From positions 1 through 42,045 of the forward strand of contig SLKR01000070.1 of NCBI GenBank assembly GCA_007134525.1: DNA of 42,045 bases, given 5' to 3'. This document shows, in pieces, positions 9,076 through 17,313 of the stretch. The stretch's first letter is position 1; the number at the start of each line of letters is the position of its first letter. Source of the stretch: Bacteroidales bacterium (GTDB taxonomy: Bacteria; Bacteroidota; Bacteroidia; Bacteroidales; UBA7960). The position numbers and the translations under genes were made by a program. Under the pieces are notes generated by a model, which searched no databases, had not been told where the DNA came from, and was given only the letters and a program-made list of their open reading frames with translations.

Positions 9076-9098
9076 AAAAAAAGGCGCTGTCGCGCCTT
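9076..9098 (-). terminator. Rho-independent terminator after the small helical protein gene
   Basis: AAGGCGC (9081-9087) and GCGCCTT (9092-9098) form a 7-bp stem with a 4-base loop. On the minus strand the stem runs into seven T (9076-9082). It lies 24 bases beyond the stop codon at 9123 and so should end the FKBP/small-protein transcript before rluB. It also decides the start codon of rluB. Confidence 0.75.
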
Positions 9099-9122
9099 CA
9101 TATAACGTTATTATGTGCCTGT

Positions 9123-9410
9123 TTATTCCTTCGCGCTTTCGAGTCTTTCAAACATTTCATTCACCTTTGAAATAAGCTCAGACTGCAGCGACTTGTAATA
9201 CTTTTTCAGTTCTTTTCCTGAACTATCCTTGCTGTCAGGGTTGTTAACCTTAGTGATCATATCCTCTCTGAACTGTAGCATTTCCCCTATCATATCCTCT
9301 GTCTTTTTGTCTTTGCTCTTGCCCTCAAGCTCCTGGTGCATCATGCAGGTTCCGATTACTTCGTCAACCAGGTAATTTATGTCTTTTTTAAGCTCCCTTT
9401 TACTGGCCAT
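9123..9410 (-). CDS. Small helical protein of unknown function
   Basis: 95 residues, highly charged, predicted almost entirely helical, with no signal peptide or membrane segment. Notable residues are a CMMHQE stretch near position 23 and many Lys/Glu pairs, suggesting a soluble helical bundle or coiled coil. It resembles short conserved proteins seen in other Bacteroidota, but I do not recognise a named family. The gene lies 22 bases downstream of the FKBP lipoprotein gene and is followed by a clear terminator, so the two probably form one unit. Confidence 0.75.
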   Translation of the reverse strand: MASKRELKKDINYLVDEVIGTCMMHQELEGKSKDKKTEDMIGEMLQFREDMITKVNNPDSKDSSGKELKKYYKSLQSELISKVNEMFERLESAKE

Positions 9411-9432
9411 TTTTTTTAAAATTAATTTGTTA

Positions 9433-9912
9433 TCAGTTAAAGTCTATAATTTCAATCTCGTATTTCAGCACAGCATTGCGGTCAACGTACATATTGCTGT
9501 ATGGTCCGTATCCGAGTGCTGATGGGACAAAGATTACTCCCTTTCCACCTCTGGTGAACTCCATTACACCCAATCTGAACCCCATCGGCTCATTCGGGAG
9601 GTAAACGAATTCGTCGTATGTGGAGTAAAACATTTTTTCATCTTTGAGTGTAAAGGCATTGAACTTCATCCTCACAGTACTGTCTTCCCTCGGGGTTGAG
9701 CCGCTCCCCTGATATGCAACGACAATGAATATTCCTGATTCATGTTCGTATGCGTCAAGGTTGTTCTCCTCTATATATTCCAGTATCTGTTTCCTTTCCT
9801 TTTCAGCCCTTTCCGCATGCTCATCCTTTTCGCATGATAAAAAAAACAGCGATAAAAGTGGAAGCAGGAAGATCAGCCTTAGAGGCAAGGCCATTATTTT
9901 TTGTATTAACAT
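9433..9912 (-). CDS. FKBP-type peptidyl-prolyl isomerase-like lipoprotein
   Basis: The product begins with a lipoprotein signal peptide whose lipobox is LFFLSC. A charged linker follows, then an FKBP-like fold recognised from GFRLGVMEFTRGGKGVIFVP and SALGYGPY near the C-terminus, the usual flap and active-site strand region of FKBPs. It would act on periplasmic or outer-membrane protein folding. The frame is open to an ATG at 9966, but that start would put 18 extra residues ahead of the signal peptide and across the promoter-like box at 9943-9950, so 9912 was chosen; ATG 9894 is also possible. Several aromatic active-site residues of classical FKBPs are not obvious, so isomerase activity is not assured. 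Confidence 0.82.
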   Translation of the reverse strand: MLIQKIMALPLRLIFLLPLLSLFFLSCEKDEHAERAEKERKQILEYIEENNLDAYEHESGIFIVVAYQGSGSTPREDSTVRMKFNAFTLKDEKMFYSTYDEFVYLPNEPMGFRLGVMEFTRGGKGVIFVPSALGYGPYSNMYVDRNAVLKYEIEIIDFN

Positions 9913-9942
9913 TGTTACTGATTTTGTGCCGTGATTACGGTA

Positions 9943-9950
9943 CAAAATTA
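9943..9950 (-). promoter_or_regulatory. Candidate -7 promoter box for the FKBP lipoprotein gene
   Basis: TAATTTTG on the minus strand fits the TAnnTTTG -7 consensus of Bacteroidota and would start transcription about 24 bases before the ATG at 9912. No TTTG at the expected distance upstream was found, so this is only half a promoter. Confidence 0.35.
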
Positions 9951-9978
9951 ACAAAAATAATGCCATGACCGGAATTTA

Positions 9979-11499
9979 TCAGTCAACATTGTCGTGCAAA
10001 AAAGAGTTGTTTGACTTGATCTGGGCTTTTTTGTCAGATTCATTGAGTGTAAAGCGTGATATATGTGATTCGCTGCTTGCCGGCACCGGATTCAGGTTAA
10101 CCTTCCTTCTGATGAATGCCGGCTGGTTCTCCAGGTCGGCAAGCCCCTCGGGTGTTTTCATCTGTATGCTTAGGTGCTTGAGCCTTTCCTCCCTTTCGGT
10201 TATCCTTTTCTGAAGATCTTCTTCCGATACACGGCTGTCAGTTTTTTCCTCAGTTTCAGCAAGTGTGTGCCGCATTGCAAGCTTCTGCCCGAAGGCCTCT
10301 ATTCCGTCGCCTGAAATAGTCTTTGCAGTAGCCTGCCTTGACCCGGCAGCATGTTCCCCGCCACTTTCGTTCTCGCTTTTTTGCTTGAGCCTTATTCCTT
10401 CTGTCTCGTCCTGGCCTGCGACATCCCATTCAATGGTTTTCTGCTTTGTGTCTTCACTCTCTTCGCTTTCAAGAGGCATTACTTTTTTCTGTTGCTGCTT
10501 CTTGCCTCCCGGCTCGTAGAACTTCTTGCTGGAGTCGAAACCCGTTGCCACAACGGTTACATTTATTTTTGCCTCCAGTGACTCATCCTTTCCGAGTCCC
10601 CATATTATTTCAGCTGTAGATCCTGCCTCATCCTGAATAAAGTCGGTGATCTCGGTTATCTCGTCCATTAATATCTCTTCCTTGCCGCTGGTAATGTTGA
10701 GAAGTATATTCTGTGCCCCTTTTATCTGACTGTCGTTCAGAAGCGGTGACGACAGAGCGGTTTCAACAGCTTTCAGGGCACGGTTCTCTCCCTCCGCGGC
10801 TCCGCTTCCCATAATTGCCACCCCGCTGCCTGACATTACCGTCCTGACATCAGCAAAGTCAACATTGATATTGCCGGTAAGGGTTATTATCTCTGCAATT
10901 CCTTTTGCACCTGTTGTAAGCACATTGTCGGCCTTCGCAAATGCCTCGGATACCGAAAGGTTACCGTACAACTCTCTTAGCCTGTCGTTGCTTATTACCA
11001 GCAGGGTGTCAACCCCTCCCGACAGCTCCTTTATACCCTCTTCAGCCTGCTGACGCCTCTTTCTGCCCTCGAAGGAGAATGGTATGGTAACAATTGCAAC
11101 CGTAAGTATTCCTATCTCCTTTGATGCCTTGGCGATAACAGGTGCAGCGCCGGTTCCGGTACCCCCACCCATACCAGCTGTAATAAAGAGCATTTTGGTG
11201 TTTGTGCCAAGGGCTTCCTTTATCTTCTCTATATCCTCGATTGCCGCCTTGCGTCCTACCTCAGGGATGCTTCCTGCACCCCTCCCTTCTGTAAGGTTTA
11301 CCCCCAGCTGGATCTTGTTGGGTACAGGGCTGCCTTCCAGGGCCTGTGAATCCGTGTTGCAGACAAGGAAGTCCACACCTTCAATACCCTGGCGAAACAT
11401 ATGATTTACCGCATTGCTGCCTCCGCCGCCAACGCCTATGACCTTGATGATGGAACTCTGGTTTTTAGGCAGGTCGAATTTTATGATGTCTGATGTCAT
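9979..11499 (-). CDS. ftsZ: Cell division protein FtsZ
   Basis: Tubulin-like GTPase that forms the Z ring. Its 506 residues show the N-terminal GTPase domain with GVGGGGSNAVNHM (22-34), the tubulin signature GGGTGTGAAP (111-120) and the T7 loop NVDFADVR (212-219), which completes the active site of the next subunit. After about residue 330 comes a long charged linker, rich in Gln, Glu and Lys, typical of Bacteroidota FtsZ. The extreme C-terminus, NNSFLHDNVD, resembles the conserved tail in that phylum that binds FtsA and other partners. It is the last gene of the dcw cluster, 39 bases after ftsA. Confidence 0.98.
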   Translation of the reverse strand: MTSDIIKFDLPKNQSSIIKVIGVGGGGSNAVNHMFRQGIEGVDFLVCNTDSQALEGSPVPNKIQLGVNLTEGRGAGSIPEVGRKAAIEDIEKIKEALGTNTKMLFITAGMGGGTGTGAAPVIAKASKEIGILTVAIVTIPFSFEGRKRRQQAEEGIKELSGGVDTLLVISNDRLRELYGNLSVSEAFAKADNVLTTGAKGIAEIITLTGNINVDFADVRTVMSGSGVAIMGSGAAEGENRALKAVETALSSPLLNDSQIKGAQNILLNITSGKEEILMDEITEITDFIQDEAGSTAEIIWGLGKDESLEAKINVTVVATGFDSSKKFYEPGGKKQQQKKVMPLESEESEDTKQKTIEWDVAGQDETEGIRLKQKSENESGGEHAAGSRQATAKTISGDGIEAFGQKLAMRHTLAETEEKTDSRVSEEDLQKRITEREERLKHLSIQMKTPEGLADLENQPAFIRRKVNLNPVPASSESHISRFTLNESDKKAQIKSNNSFLHDNVD

Positions 11500-11538
11500 A
11501 ACTGGTTTGTGTTTTGGTTTTTATATTTACTTGATTTT

Positions 11539-12810
11539 TTATTCATAACCATCTTTTTCAAAGAACTCCTTCCCGCGTGAAAATATCCTTTCGAGAAAGC
11601 TTTCTTTCTGCGGTCGTTTTTTCCCTTCCGCTTTGTTATTCTGTTTCTTTTGGTTCTCGCTTTTATGGAAGCCTTTTATTACAAGGCCTACACCTGTTGC
11701 GTGCATGGGGCTGCCAACCTCACCTGCTGGTGATTTCGCAAGGTGTTCATTCGGATATCCTATGCGGGTGTCCATTCCCGTAATGAACTCTGTTAACTGG
11801 GCCGCATGCTTAAGCTGGCTGCCGCCTCCGGTAAGTACAATACCCGCTATGAGCTTTTTCTCGAACCCGGAAGCCTTGATCTCATAGTAAACATGCTCGA
11901 TTATCTCCTCCATTCTTGCCTGTATGATATGTGCAAGGTTCTTCAGGGATATCTCCTTTGGTTCCCTGCCCTTAAGCCCGGGAATGGAAACTATTTCCTC
12001 GTCTTTGTTTTCACTGGAAAGAGCTGATCCGAAACTCTTTTTCAGGGCTTCTGCCTGGTTGCGGATTATTGAGCAGCCCTCCTTGATGTCTTCGGTTATC
12101 GCATTACCGCCCAGGGGAATAACAGCGGTATGACGTATTATTTCATCCTGGAATATCGCCATATCGGTGGTCCCCCCCCCGATATCCACCAGCACCACCC
12201 CGGCCTCTTTCTCCTGTGAGCTCAGGACGGCTTCGGCAGAAGCCAGTGGTTCAAGTATAATATCTGACATTTCCAGCCCCGCCTTGATAACACATTTATT
12301 TATGTTCTTTGCCGCAGCCACCTTGCCTGTTATTATATGGAAGTTTGCCTCAAGGCAGTTGCCCGACATGCCTATGGGCTCACGTATACCCTGTTGTCCG
12401 TCAATGATGTACTCCTGGGGTATCACGTGTATTATCTCCTCGCCCGGGGGCAGGGCAAGCTTGTACATATTTTCAACGAGGTTGTCAATGTCCTCACCTG
12501 ATATTTCCTCGTCAATGTCGTTGCGCATAATGTTCCCCCTGTGCTGCAGGCTCCTTATATGCTGGCCCGCAATTCCGACGTTGGCAACATTTATCTCCAC
12601 ACCCGAGTTGGCACTTGCCTCTGCAACTGCCTTGCTTATGGAGTTTACCGTGTGCTGGATATTCTCCACGACACCCCTGTTTACACCCAGGGAGTCTGCT
12701 CTCCCAAGGCCAAGTATCTCCACTTTCCCATATTCATTTTTTCGCCCTACAATGCAGGCGATCTTGGTTGAACCTATATCCAGTCCTACAATGATCTCAG
12801 AAGATTCCAT
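11539..12810 (-). CDS. ftsA: Cell division protein FtsA
   Basis: Actin-like ATPase that tethers FtsZ to the membrane. The 423 residues begin with the phosphate-1 motif GLDIGSTKIACIVG, followed by the SHS2 (1C) domain, the phosphate-2 motif VDIGGGTTDMA encoded across a run of nine G, and the adenosine motif GIVLTGGGSQLKH. The C-terminus is a basic linker ending in FLERIFSRGKEFFEKDGYE, a plausible amphipathic membrane-targeting helix. It starts 7 bases after ftsQ and precedes ftsZ by 39 bases. Confidence 0.98.
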   Translation of the reverse strand: MESSEIIVGLDIGSTKIACIVGRKNEYGKVEILGLGRADSLGVNRGVVENIQHTVNSISKAVAEASANSGVEINVANVGIAGQHIRSLQHRGNIMRNDIDEEISGEDIDNLVENMYKLALPPGEEIIHVIPQEYIIDGQQGIREPIGMSGNCLEANFHIITGKVAAAKNINKCVIKAGLEMSDIILEPLASAEAVLSSQEKEAGVVLVDIGGGTTDMAIFQDEIIRHTAVIPLGGNAITEDIKEGCSIIRNQAEALKKSFGSALSSENKDEEIVSIPGLKGREPKEISLKNLAHIIQARMEEIIEHVYYEIKASGFEKKLIAGIVLTGGGSQLKHAAQLTEFITGMDTRIGYPNEHLAKSPAGEVGSPMHATGVGLVIKGFHKSENQKKQNNKAEGKKRPQKESFLERIFSRGKEFFEKDGYE

Positions 12811-12817
12811 AACATAT

Positions 12818-13597
12818 TTATTTTGAGCATATTATCTGATTGTTGAATTCAAGGTTAAGTCTATTGTAATGATCCCAGCCAACCTGGGACAGACCATTAC
12901 GATAAAAGGCCATAAGTCTGCTGAACTTTTCCCCAATGTCATTGGCTTCTCCAAATTCAATTATATGAGCTCCGTTTTTTGGAACCAGCTCGAATTTTCC
13001 GTTGGGAAGCATAATTATATGGTCGGTAAAGGCTCTCCAGAAATTGTCCCCGTGTATATATGATGCAAGCTCAAAAAGACCAGGAGGGCTGAACTCTTCC
13101 ACCCCGACTTTTATACCTGCTATGTTTGCACCTGCTGAGTAGTCAGTACGGATGCTTCCGGTTATCATCATTACCCTTGCAGTATATTTATCCGAAAGGG
13201 GAAACATATACCCCTCTGTGTCTATATAAAAACTCTGGTTATTGCTGTTTACAACCCTGGCTAAGGGGTCGCGCAGCAATGCATTGACCCTGAGCTCCCC
13301 GTTTATTGTCCGGTAAACTTCGGCACGACTCACAAAAGGGATATTATTGACCGCTTCATTGATTTTTTGGAGCAAAATGGGATCAATCCTCATTCCCTCA
13401 AGGGTGTCGAAACGCTGCACAAGTATGTTTTTTATGTCCCCTTCATCAATGAAGTAGTTCCCGCTTCTGCTTGCGACACTCACCTCAAGGCCCTGTGAAG
13501 TCTTATCCATGTTGCTGTTCAGCGAAAAGCCCATTGCGGTTACAATTCCTGTAAGAAGGCCGGAAAAGACTATTATGTGCAATATCTTTTTTATCAT
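12818..13597 (-). CDS. ftsQ: Cell division protein FtsQ
   Basis: Bitopic divisome protein of 259 residues. A short cytoplasmic start and one transmembrane segment (about 5-25, ILHIIVFSGLLTGIVTAMGF) precede a POTRA-like region (SGNYFIDEGDIKNIL, then NNIPFVSRAEVYRTINGELRV) and a beta domain with YIDTEGYMFPLS. FtsQ links the Z ring to the FtsL/FtsB/FtsI complex. Identification rests on the FtsQ-type DPLARV and DTEGY motifs and on its place between murC and ftsA. Its start overlaps the murC stop by 4 bases, suggesting translational coupling. Confidence 0.95.
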   Translation of the reverse strand: MIKKILHIIVFSGLLTGIVTAMGFSLNSNMDKTSQGLEVSVASRSGNYFIDEGDIKNILVQRFDTLEGMRIDPILLQKINEAVNNIPFVSRAEVYRTINGELRVNALLRDPLARVVNSNNQSFYIDTEGYMFPLSDKYTARVMMITGSIRTDYSAGANIAGIKVGVEEFSPPGLFELASYIHGDNFWRAFTDHIIMLPNGKFELVPKNGAHIIEFGEANDIGEKFSRLMAFYRNGLSQVGWDHYNRLNLEFNNQIICSK

Positions 13598-14958
13598 CCC
13601 AATGCCTTGTTTTTTAGAATCTGAGTTATCGCTTCAGGAAAACGGTCAATATCTCCCGCTCCCATAGTAAGCAGCACTTCAATGTTTTCGGAGGATATTA
13701 TATCCAGCAGTTCCTCCCTTTTACAAAGTACAGCATCTGTCACTTCTGATCTTTCCAGAAGCATGGCTGAGCTTACCCCCTCAATAGGCTCCTCCCTTGC
13801 CGGGTAGATATCAAGCAGTATCAGCCGGTCTAAAAGCGAAAGGCTCTTTGTGAAATCTCCGGCAAGGTCCCTGGTCCTCGAATAGAGGTGGGGCTGGAAA
13901 ACTCCTGTAATCTTTCTCCCGGGCCACAACTCACGTGCAGATGCTATACATGCCCTTATCTCTTCCGGGTGATGTGCATAGTCGTCAACATATACCGTGT
14001 TGTCTGTCTGAAGGCATAGCTCAAACCTTCTTTTTACGCCACTGAAGCTAAATAGCGACTTCTTTATTTCCTCGCTACCTATACCAGCCTGATCAGCAAG
14101 GGCTGCTGCACCGAGAGCATTTTCAAGATTATGCCTTCCCGGCTGCCCCAATGTGATATTGCTGATATTGAGCCTGCCCCTGAAGTCGGCAATGTACCGG
14201 CCGTTCTCTATCCTGATATTTTCCAGATAATAATCCGGCCCCTCTCCTGTACCGTATTCGAAAGTTTTGCCGCCATATCCAAGAAATCCTGATATCCCCT
14301 TTTTGCATACCAGACTGCCGCTGCCGGGCAGAAGTCCGGCGAAATTACGGAAACTGTTTACGATCTCCTGATAGCTTTCATAAACATCCAGGTGATCCTG
14401 GTCAATAGCGCTTATAAGAGCTATCCGGGGTGAGAGCTGAAGGAATGACCTGTCAAATTCATCCGCTTCAGCAATGAGCCATACCGGATCCGGTTCGCCA
14501 ATATAGTTGGTCCCGTAATTGGTACTTATTCCTCCAAGGAAAGCCAGACATGATTTGCCTGCCGATTTCATTATATGGGCAAGCATTGCACTGATTGTTG
14601 TTTTGCCATGTGTGCCGGCTACTGCAATAGTTGGTATCCTGGCAGAAAGCATCCCAAGTATTTCAGCTCTTTTCATCACAGGAATATCATGATCCCTGAA
14701 ATATCTGTATATGGCCGAGCTTTCAGGAACAGCCGGCGTCCGGATCACAATCTCAGGCTTTACCGCTATGCCTGCAGGGTCGTCGGAATAGTTTATCCTT
14801 ATACCTTCTTTTTCGAGCTTACGGGTAAGGGCAGAGGGGGTTTTGTCATAACCGCATACACTAACGCCCCGGGTATTGAAATACCTTGCCAGGGCGCTCA
14901 TGCCAATTCCTCCAATTCCCAGGAAGTAGACATGTGTTATTTGGTCAATGCGCTTCAT
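13594..14958 (-). CDS. murC: UDP-N-acetylmuramate--L-alanine ligase
   Basis: Adds L-alanine to UDP-MurNAc, the first amino acid of the peptidoglycan stem. The 454-residue protein has the N-terminal nucleotide-binding region FLGIGGIGMSALARY (12-26), the ATP-binding loop GTHGKTT (115-121), EADEFDRSFL in the central domain, DDYAHHPEEI and the C-terminal FQPHLYSRT. Length and motifs are complete, in contrast to the nearby murD. It is separated from murG by 55 bases and overlaps ftsQ by 4. Confidence 0.98.
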   Translation of the reverse strand: MKRIDQITHVYFLGIGGIGMSALARYFNTRGVSVCGYDKTPSALTRKLEKEGIRINYSDDPAGIAVKPEIVIRTPAVPESSAIYRYFRDHDIPVMKRAEILGMLSARIPTIAVAGTHGKTTISAMLAHIMKSAGKSCLAFLGGISTNYGTNYIGEPDPVWLIAEADEFDRSFLQLSPRIALISAIDQDHLDVYESYQEIVNSFRNFAGLLPGSGSLVCKKGISGFLGYGGKTFEYGTGEGPDYYLENIRIENGRYIADFRGRLNISNITLGQPGRHNLENALGAAALADQAGIGSEEIKKSLFSFSGVKRRFELCLQTDNTVYVDDYAHHPEEIRACIASARELWPGRKITGVFQPHLYSRTRDLAGDFTKSLSLLDRLILLDIYPAREEPIEGVSSAMLLERSEVTDAVLCKREELLDIISSENIEVLLTMGAGDIDRFPEAITQILKNKALG

Positions 14959-15013
14959 TTTTGAATTTTTCGTTTCCAGTTTGCGTTCCCCCTCAAATCC
15001 CTTTTTGTCCCGT

Positions 15014-16153
15014 CTATATTCCTCTGTTTGTTTTGTTGATCATTTCTATTGCTGCCCCCGCTATCAGGTCTGCTGCATCCCTGTATGACATGCCTGCCAT
15101 CCTTTCCTTCAGCCGGTGCATTTTCTCCTTGTCGTGAATAAGCCCGCGAACAGTTTCACCAAGCTTTTTGACTGCTTCGCTGTCTTTTATCATTATCGCG
15201 GCGTGATGATTTACCAGGGCCATTGCGTTCTTGGTCTGATGGTCTTCGGCTACATTCGGCGACGGGATGAATATCGCCGGCTTGCCAACTGTACAAATCT
15301 CAGATACGGCTATGGCGCCTGCACGGCTAACCACCAGGTCCGCAACTGCATATGCATAGTCCATCCTGTCGATAAATGGCGCAATGTAAAGGCCTGAGCC
15401 ACCAAAGGCCGGGGAAGCCTCCCTGGCGTTACCATAATATGACCTCCCGGTTTGCCATACAAGCTGAATCCCCTCTTTGGCAAAGAGTTCAAGGTGTTCA
15501 GCAATTGCCTTGTTGATGGTAAGCGCACCCAGGCTGCCACCGGTTGAGAACAGTACCGGCTTGCCCTCCTGCAGTCCGAAATACCTGATTGCTTTTTCGC
15601 GCTTGCCTTCTGTCATCACCACATCCTGCCTTACCGGGTTACCTGTCAGGAATATCTTTTCCCTTTTGAAGTATTTTTCCATGCCCTCATATGCAACGCA
15701 AATCCTGTCTGCCTTCCTGCCAAAATACCTGTTGGTCAGCCCCGGATATGAGTTCTGTTCTTGTATCATTAAAGGGATATTCTGTTTAACTGATGCCCTT
15801 AATACAGGAGCACTGGCATATCCCCCGACTCCAATTACCAGGTCCGGCCTGAACCGTTTAACAATGGCCTTTGCTCCTGAGAGGCTTTTAATGATCTTAA
15901 ACGGAAGCAGCAGGTTTTTACTGCTCAGTCTGCGCTGGAGCCCTGCTATATCAAGCCCAATGATATGGAAGCCAGCCTGGGGCACTTTCTCCATCTCCAT
16001 ACGCCCCCTTGCACCCACGAAAAGGATTTGTGCATTGTACACTTTCCTTTTCAGGGCCAGGGCAATGGCTATTGCCGGAAATACATGCCCCCCGGTTCCA
16101 CCGCCGCTAATTATTATCCTGGGCGGTGCGGGCCGATGTAATAGCTTCTCCAT
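15014..16153 (-). CDS. murG: UDP-N-acetylglucosamine--MurNAc-pentapeptide-lipid transferase
   Basis: Membrane-associated GT-B glycosyltransferase converting lipid I to lipid II. The 379 residues carry the N-terminal G-loop SGGGTGGHVFPAIAIA (16-31), a second glycine-rich loop FSTGGSLGALTINKA and the UDP-GlcNAc-binding region VVSRAGAIAVSEICTVGKP with PSPNVAEDHQTKNA. The only good ATG, at 16153, makes the gene overlap the end of ftsW by 47 bases, a longer overlap than at other dcw junctions; no later start keeps the first G-loop. Confidence 0.98.
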   Translation of the reverse strand: MEKLLHRPAPPRIIISGGGTGGHVFPAIAIALALKRKVYNAQILFVGARGRMEMEKVPQAGFHIIGLDIAGLQRRLSSKNLLLPFKIIKSLSGAKAIVKRFRPDLVIGVGGYASAPVLRASVKQNIPLMIQEQNSYPGLTNRYFGRKADRICVAYEGMEKYFKREKIFLTGNPVRQDVVMTEGKREKAIRYFGLQEGKPVLFSTGGSLGALTINKAIAEHLELFAKEGIQLVWQTGRSYYGNAREASPAFGGSGLYIAPFIDRMDYAYAVADLVVSRAGAIAVSEICTVGKPAIFIPSPNVAEDHQTKNAMALVNHHAAIMIKDSEAVKKLGETVRGLIHDKEKMHRLKERMAGMSYRDAADLIAGAAIEMINKTNRGI

Positions 16154-17285
16154 TAATTATCTCTTCTTTTTCAATACTTCTGCTGACACTCAGTATTATA
16201 CCGATTGCCAGACTGGTGAACCATAAAGATGTGCCTCCCATGCTGACCAGGGGCAGTGGTTGCCCGGTAACCGGCAGCAGGTTAACTGCAACTGCCATAT
16301 TCAGTATGGCCTGGAATACAAGGCTGAAACTGAGCCCTGCTGCAAGCAGGGCCCCGAAGGTGCCCGGGCTCTTATGTGCTATCCTGATACCCCTGTAAAG
16401 CAGTATCAGATAAAAGAGAAGGACAATAAAGCCGCCAGCCAGGCCGTACTCTTCAATTATTATGGCGTATATAAAGTCTGAATAAGCCTGTGGCAGGAAA
16501 TTCCTCTGTGTTGAATTTCCCGGGAGCTTGCCCACAACACCGCCACTTGCTATTGCTATCTTTGCCTGCTCTGCCTGGTAGTTATCACTGGCCTCCTTGT
16601 TTGTAAAAGAGCTTATCCTGTTGTTCCAGGTTTCAATCCTGCCGCTCTGGGGTAATGCGGAAATAACCAGGATGAAAACTGCCAGTGCAAATATACCGGC
16701 TCCTGCAAGCCCCAGGATATAGCGAAATCTTACCCTTCCTATGAACATCAGCACCATACAGGTTACAAAAAGCATGGCTGCAGTTGAAAAATTTGCAGGC
16801 AGGATAAGTGCGCATATTATCAGTACAGGCAGGGTCATTGGAATAAAGCCCTGGTGCAGGTCTTTAATTACATCCTGCTTGCGGGTTATCAACCGTGCCA
16901 GGTACATTATTAGTGCCAGTTTTGCAAAGTCAGAACTCTGGAAACTTAAGTTTACTATCGGAAGCGTGATCCAGCGCTGTGCCTCATGAATTGCCGTACC
17001 CCTGATAAGGGTGAACAGAAGAAGTGGTATGGCAATGAATAGTGCAAGCTGTGATATTCGTGAGTAGTAAGGGTACCTTACCTTGTGGGAAAGATATACA
17101 AGGCCCAGGCCGAAAGCAGTTACTATTGCGTGCTTTATAAGGTAATATTCTGTATTGCCTGCCCTGAATCGGTATGCAAGGGTGCCGGTAGAGCTGTAAA
17201 CTGCCAGTATGGAGACAATATACAAAAAGAACACAACCACCCAGATGGTACGGTCGCCTTTAATATTTTTAAGTATTGCCTGCAT
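16107..17285 (-). CDS. ftsW: Lipid II polymerase FtsW (SEDS family)
   Basis: 392-residue polytopic membrane protein of the SEDS family, the division-specific peptidoglycan glycosyltransferase that works with FtsI. Diagnostic stretches are IHEAQRWITLP, SSDFAKLALIMYLAR, the large periplasmic loop with IAIASGGVVGKLPGNSTQRNFLP, DFIYAIIIEEYGLAGG and the C-terminal PVTGQPLPLVSMGGTSLW. Its 3' end overlaps murG by 47 bases and it starts 28 bases after the truncated murD. The RodA alternative is disfavoured by its position in the dcw cluster. Confidence 0.97.
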   Translation of the reverse strand: MQAILKNIKGDRTIWVVVFFLYIVSILAVYSSTGTLAYRFRAGNTEYYLIKHAIVTAFGLGLVYLSHKVRYPYYSRISQLALFIAIPLLLFTLIRGTAIHEAQRWITLPIVNLSFQSSDFAKLALIMYLARLITRKQDVIKDLHQGFIPMTLPVLIICALILPANFSTAAMLFVTCMVLMFIGRVRFRYILGLAGAGIFALAVFILVISALPQSGRIETWNNRISSFTNKEASDNYQAEQAKIAIASGGVVGKLPGNSTQRNFLPQAYSDFIYAIIIEEYGLAGGFIVLLFYLILLYRGIRIAHKSPGTFGALLAAGLSFSLVFQAILNMAVAVNLLPVTGQPLPLVSMGGTSLWFTSLAIGIILSVSRSIEKEEIINGEAITSARTAQDNN

Positions 17286-17313
17286 AATTCTTATTAATTA
17301 AAAAACCCTGTTG

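Noticed and set aside
12172-12180. Run of nine C (G on the coding strand) inside ftsA
   Set aside because: It encodes the invariant glycines of the VDIGGGTTD phosphate motif in the correct frame, so it is explained by protein constraint.
16107-16153. 47-base overlap of murG and ftsW as a possible annotation error
   Set aside because: No later start codon keeps the murG glycine-rich loop, and the ftsW frame is clearly coding to its conserved PLVSMGGTSLW region and stop, so the overlap appears real.
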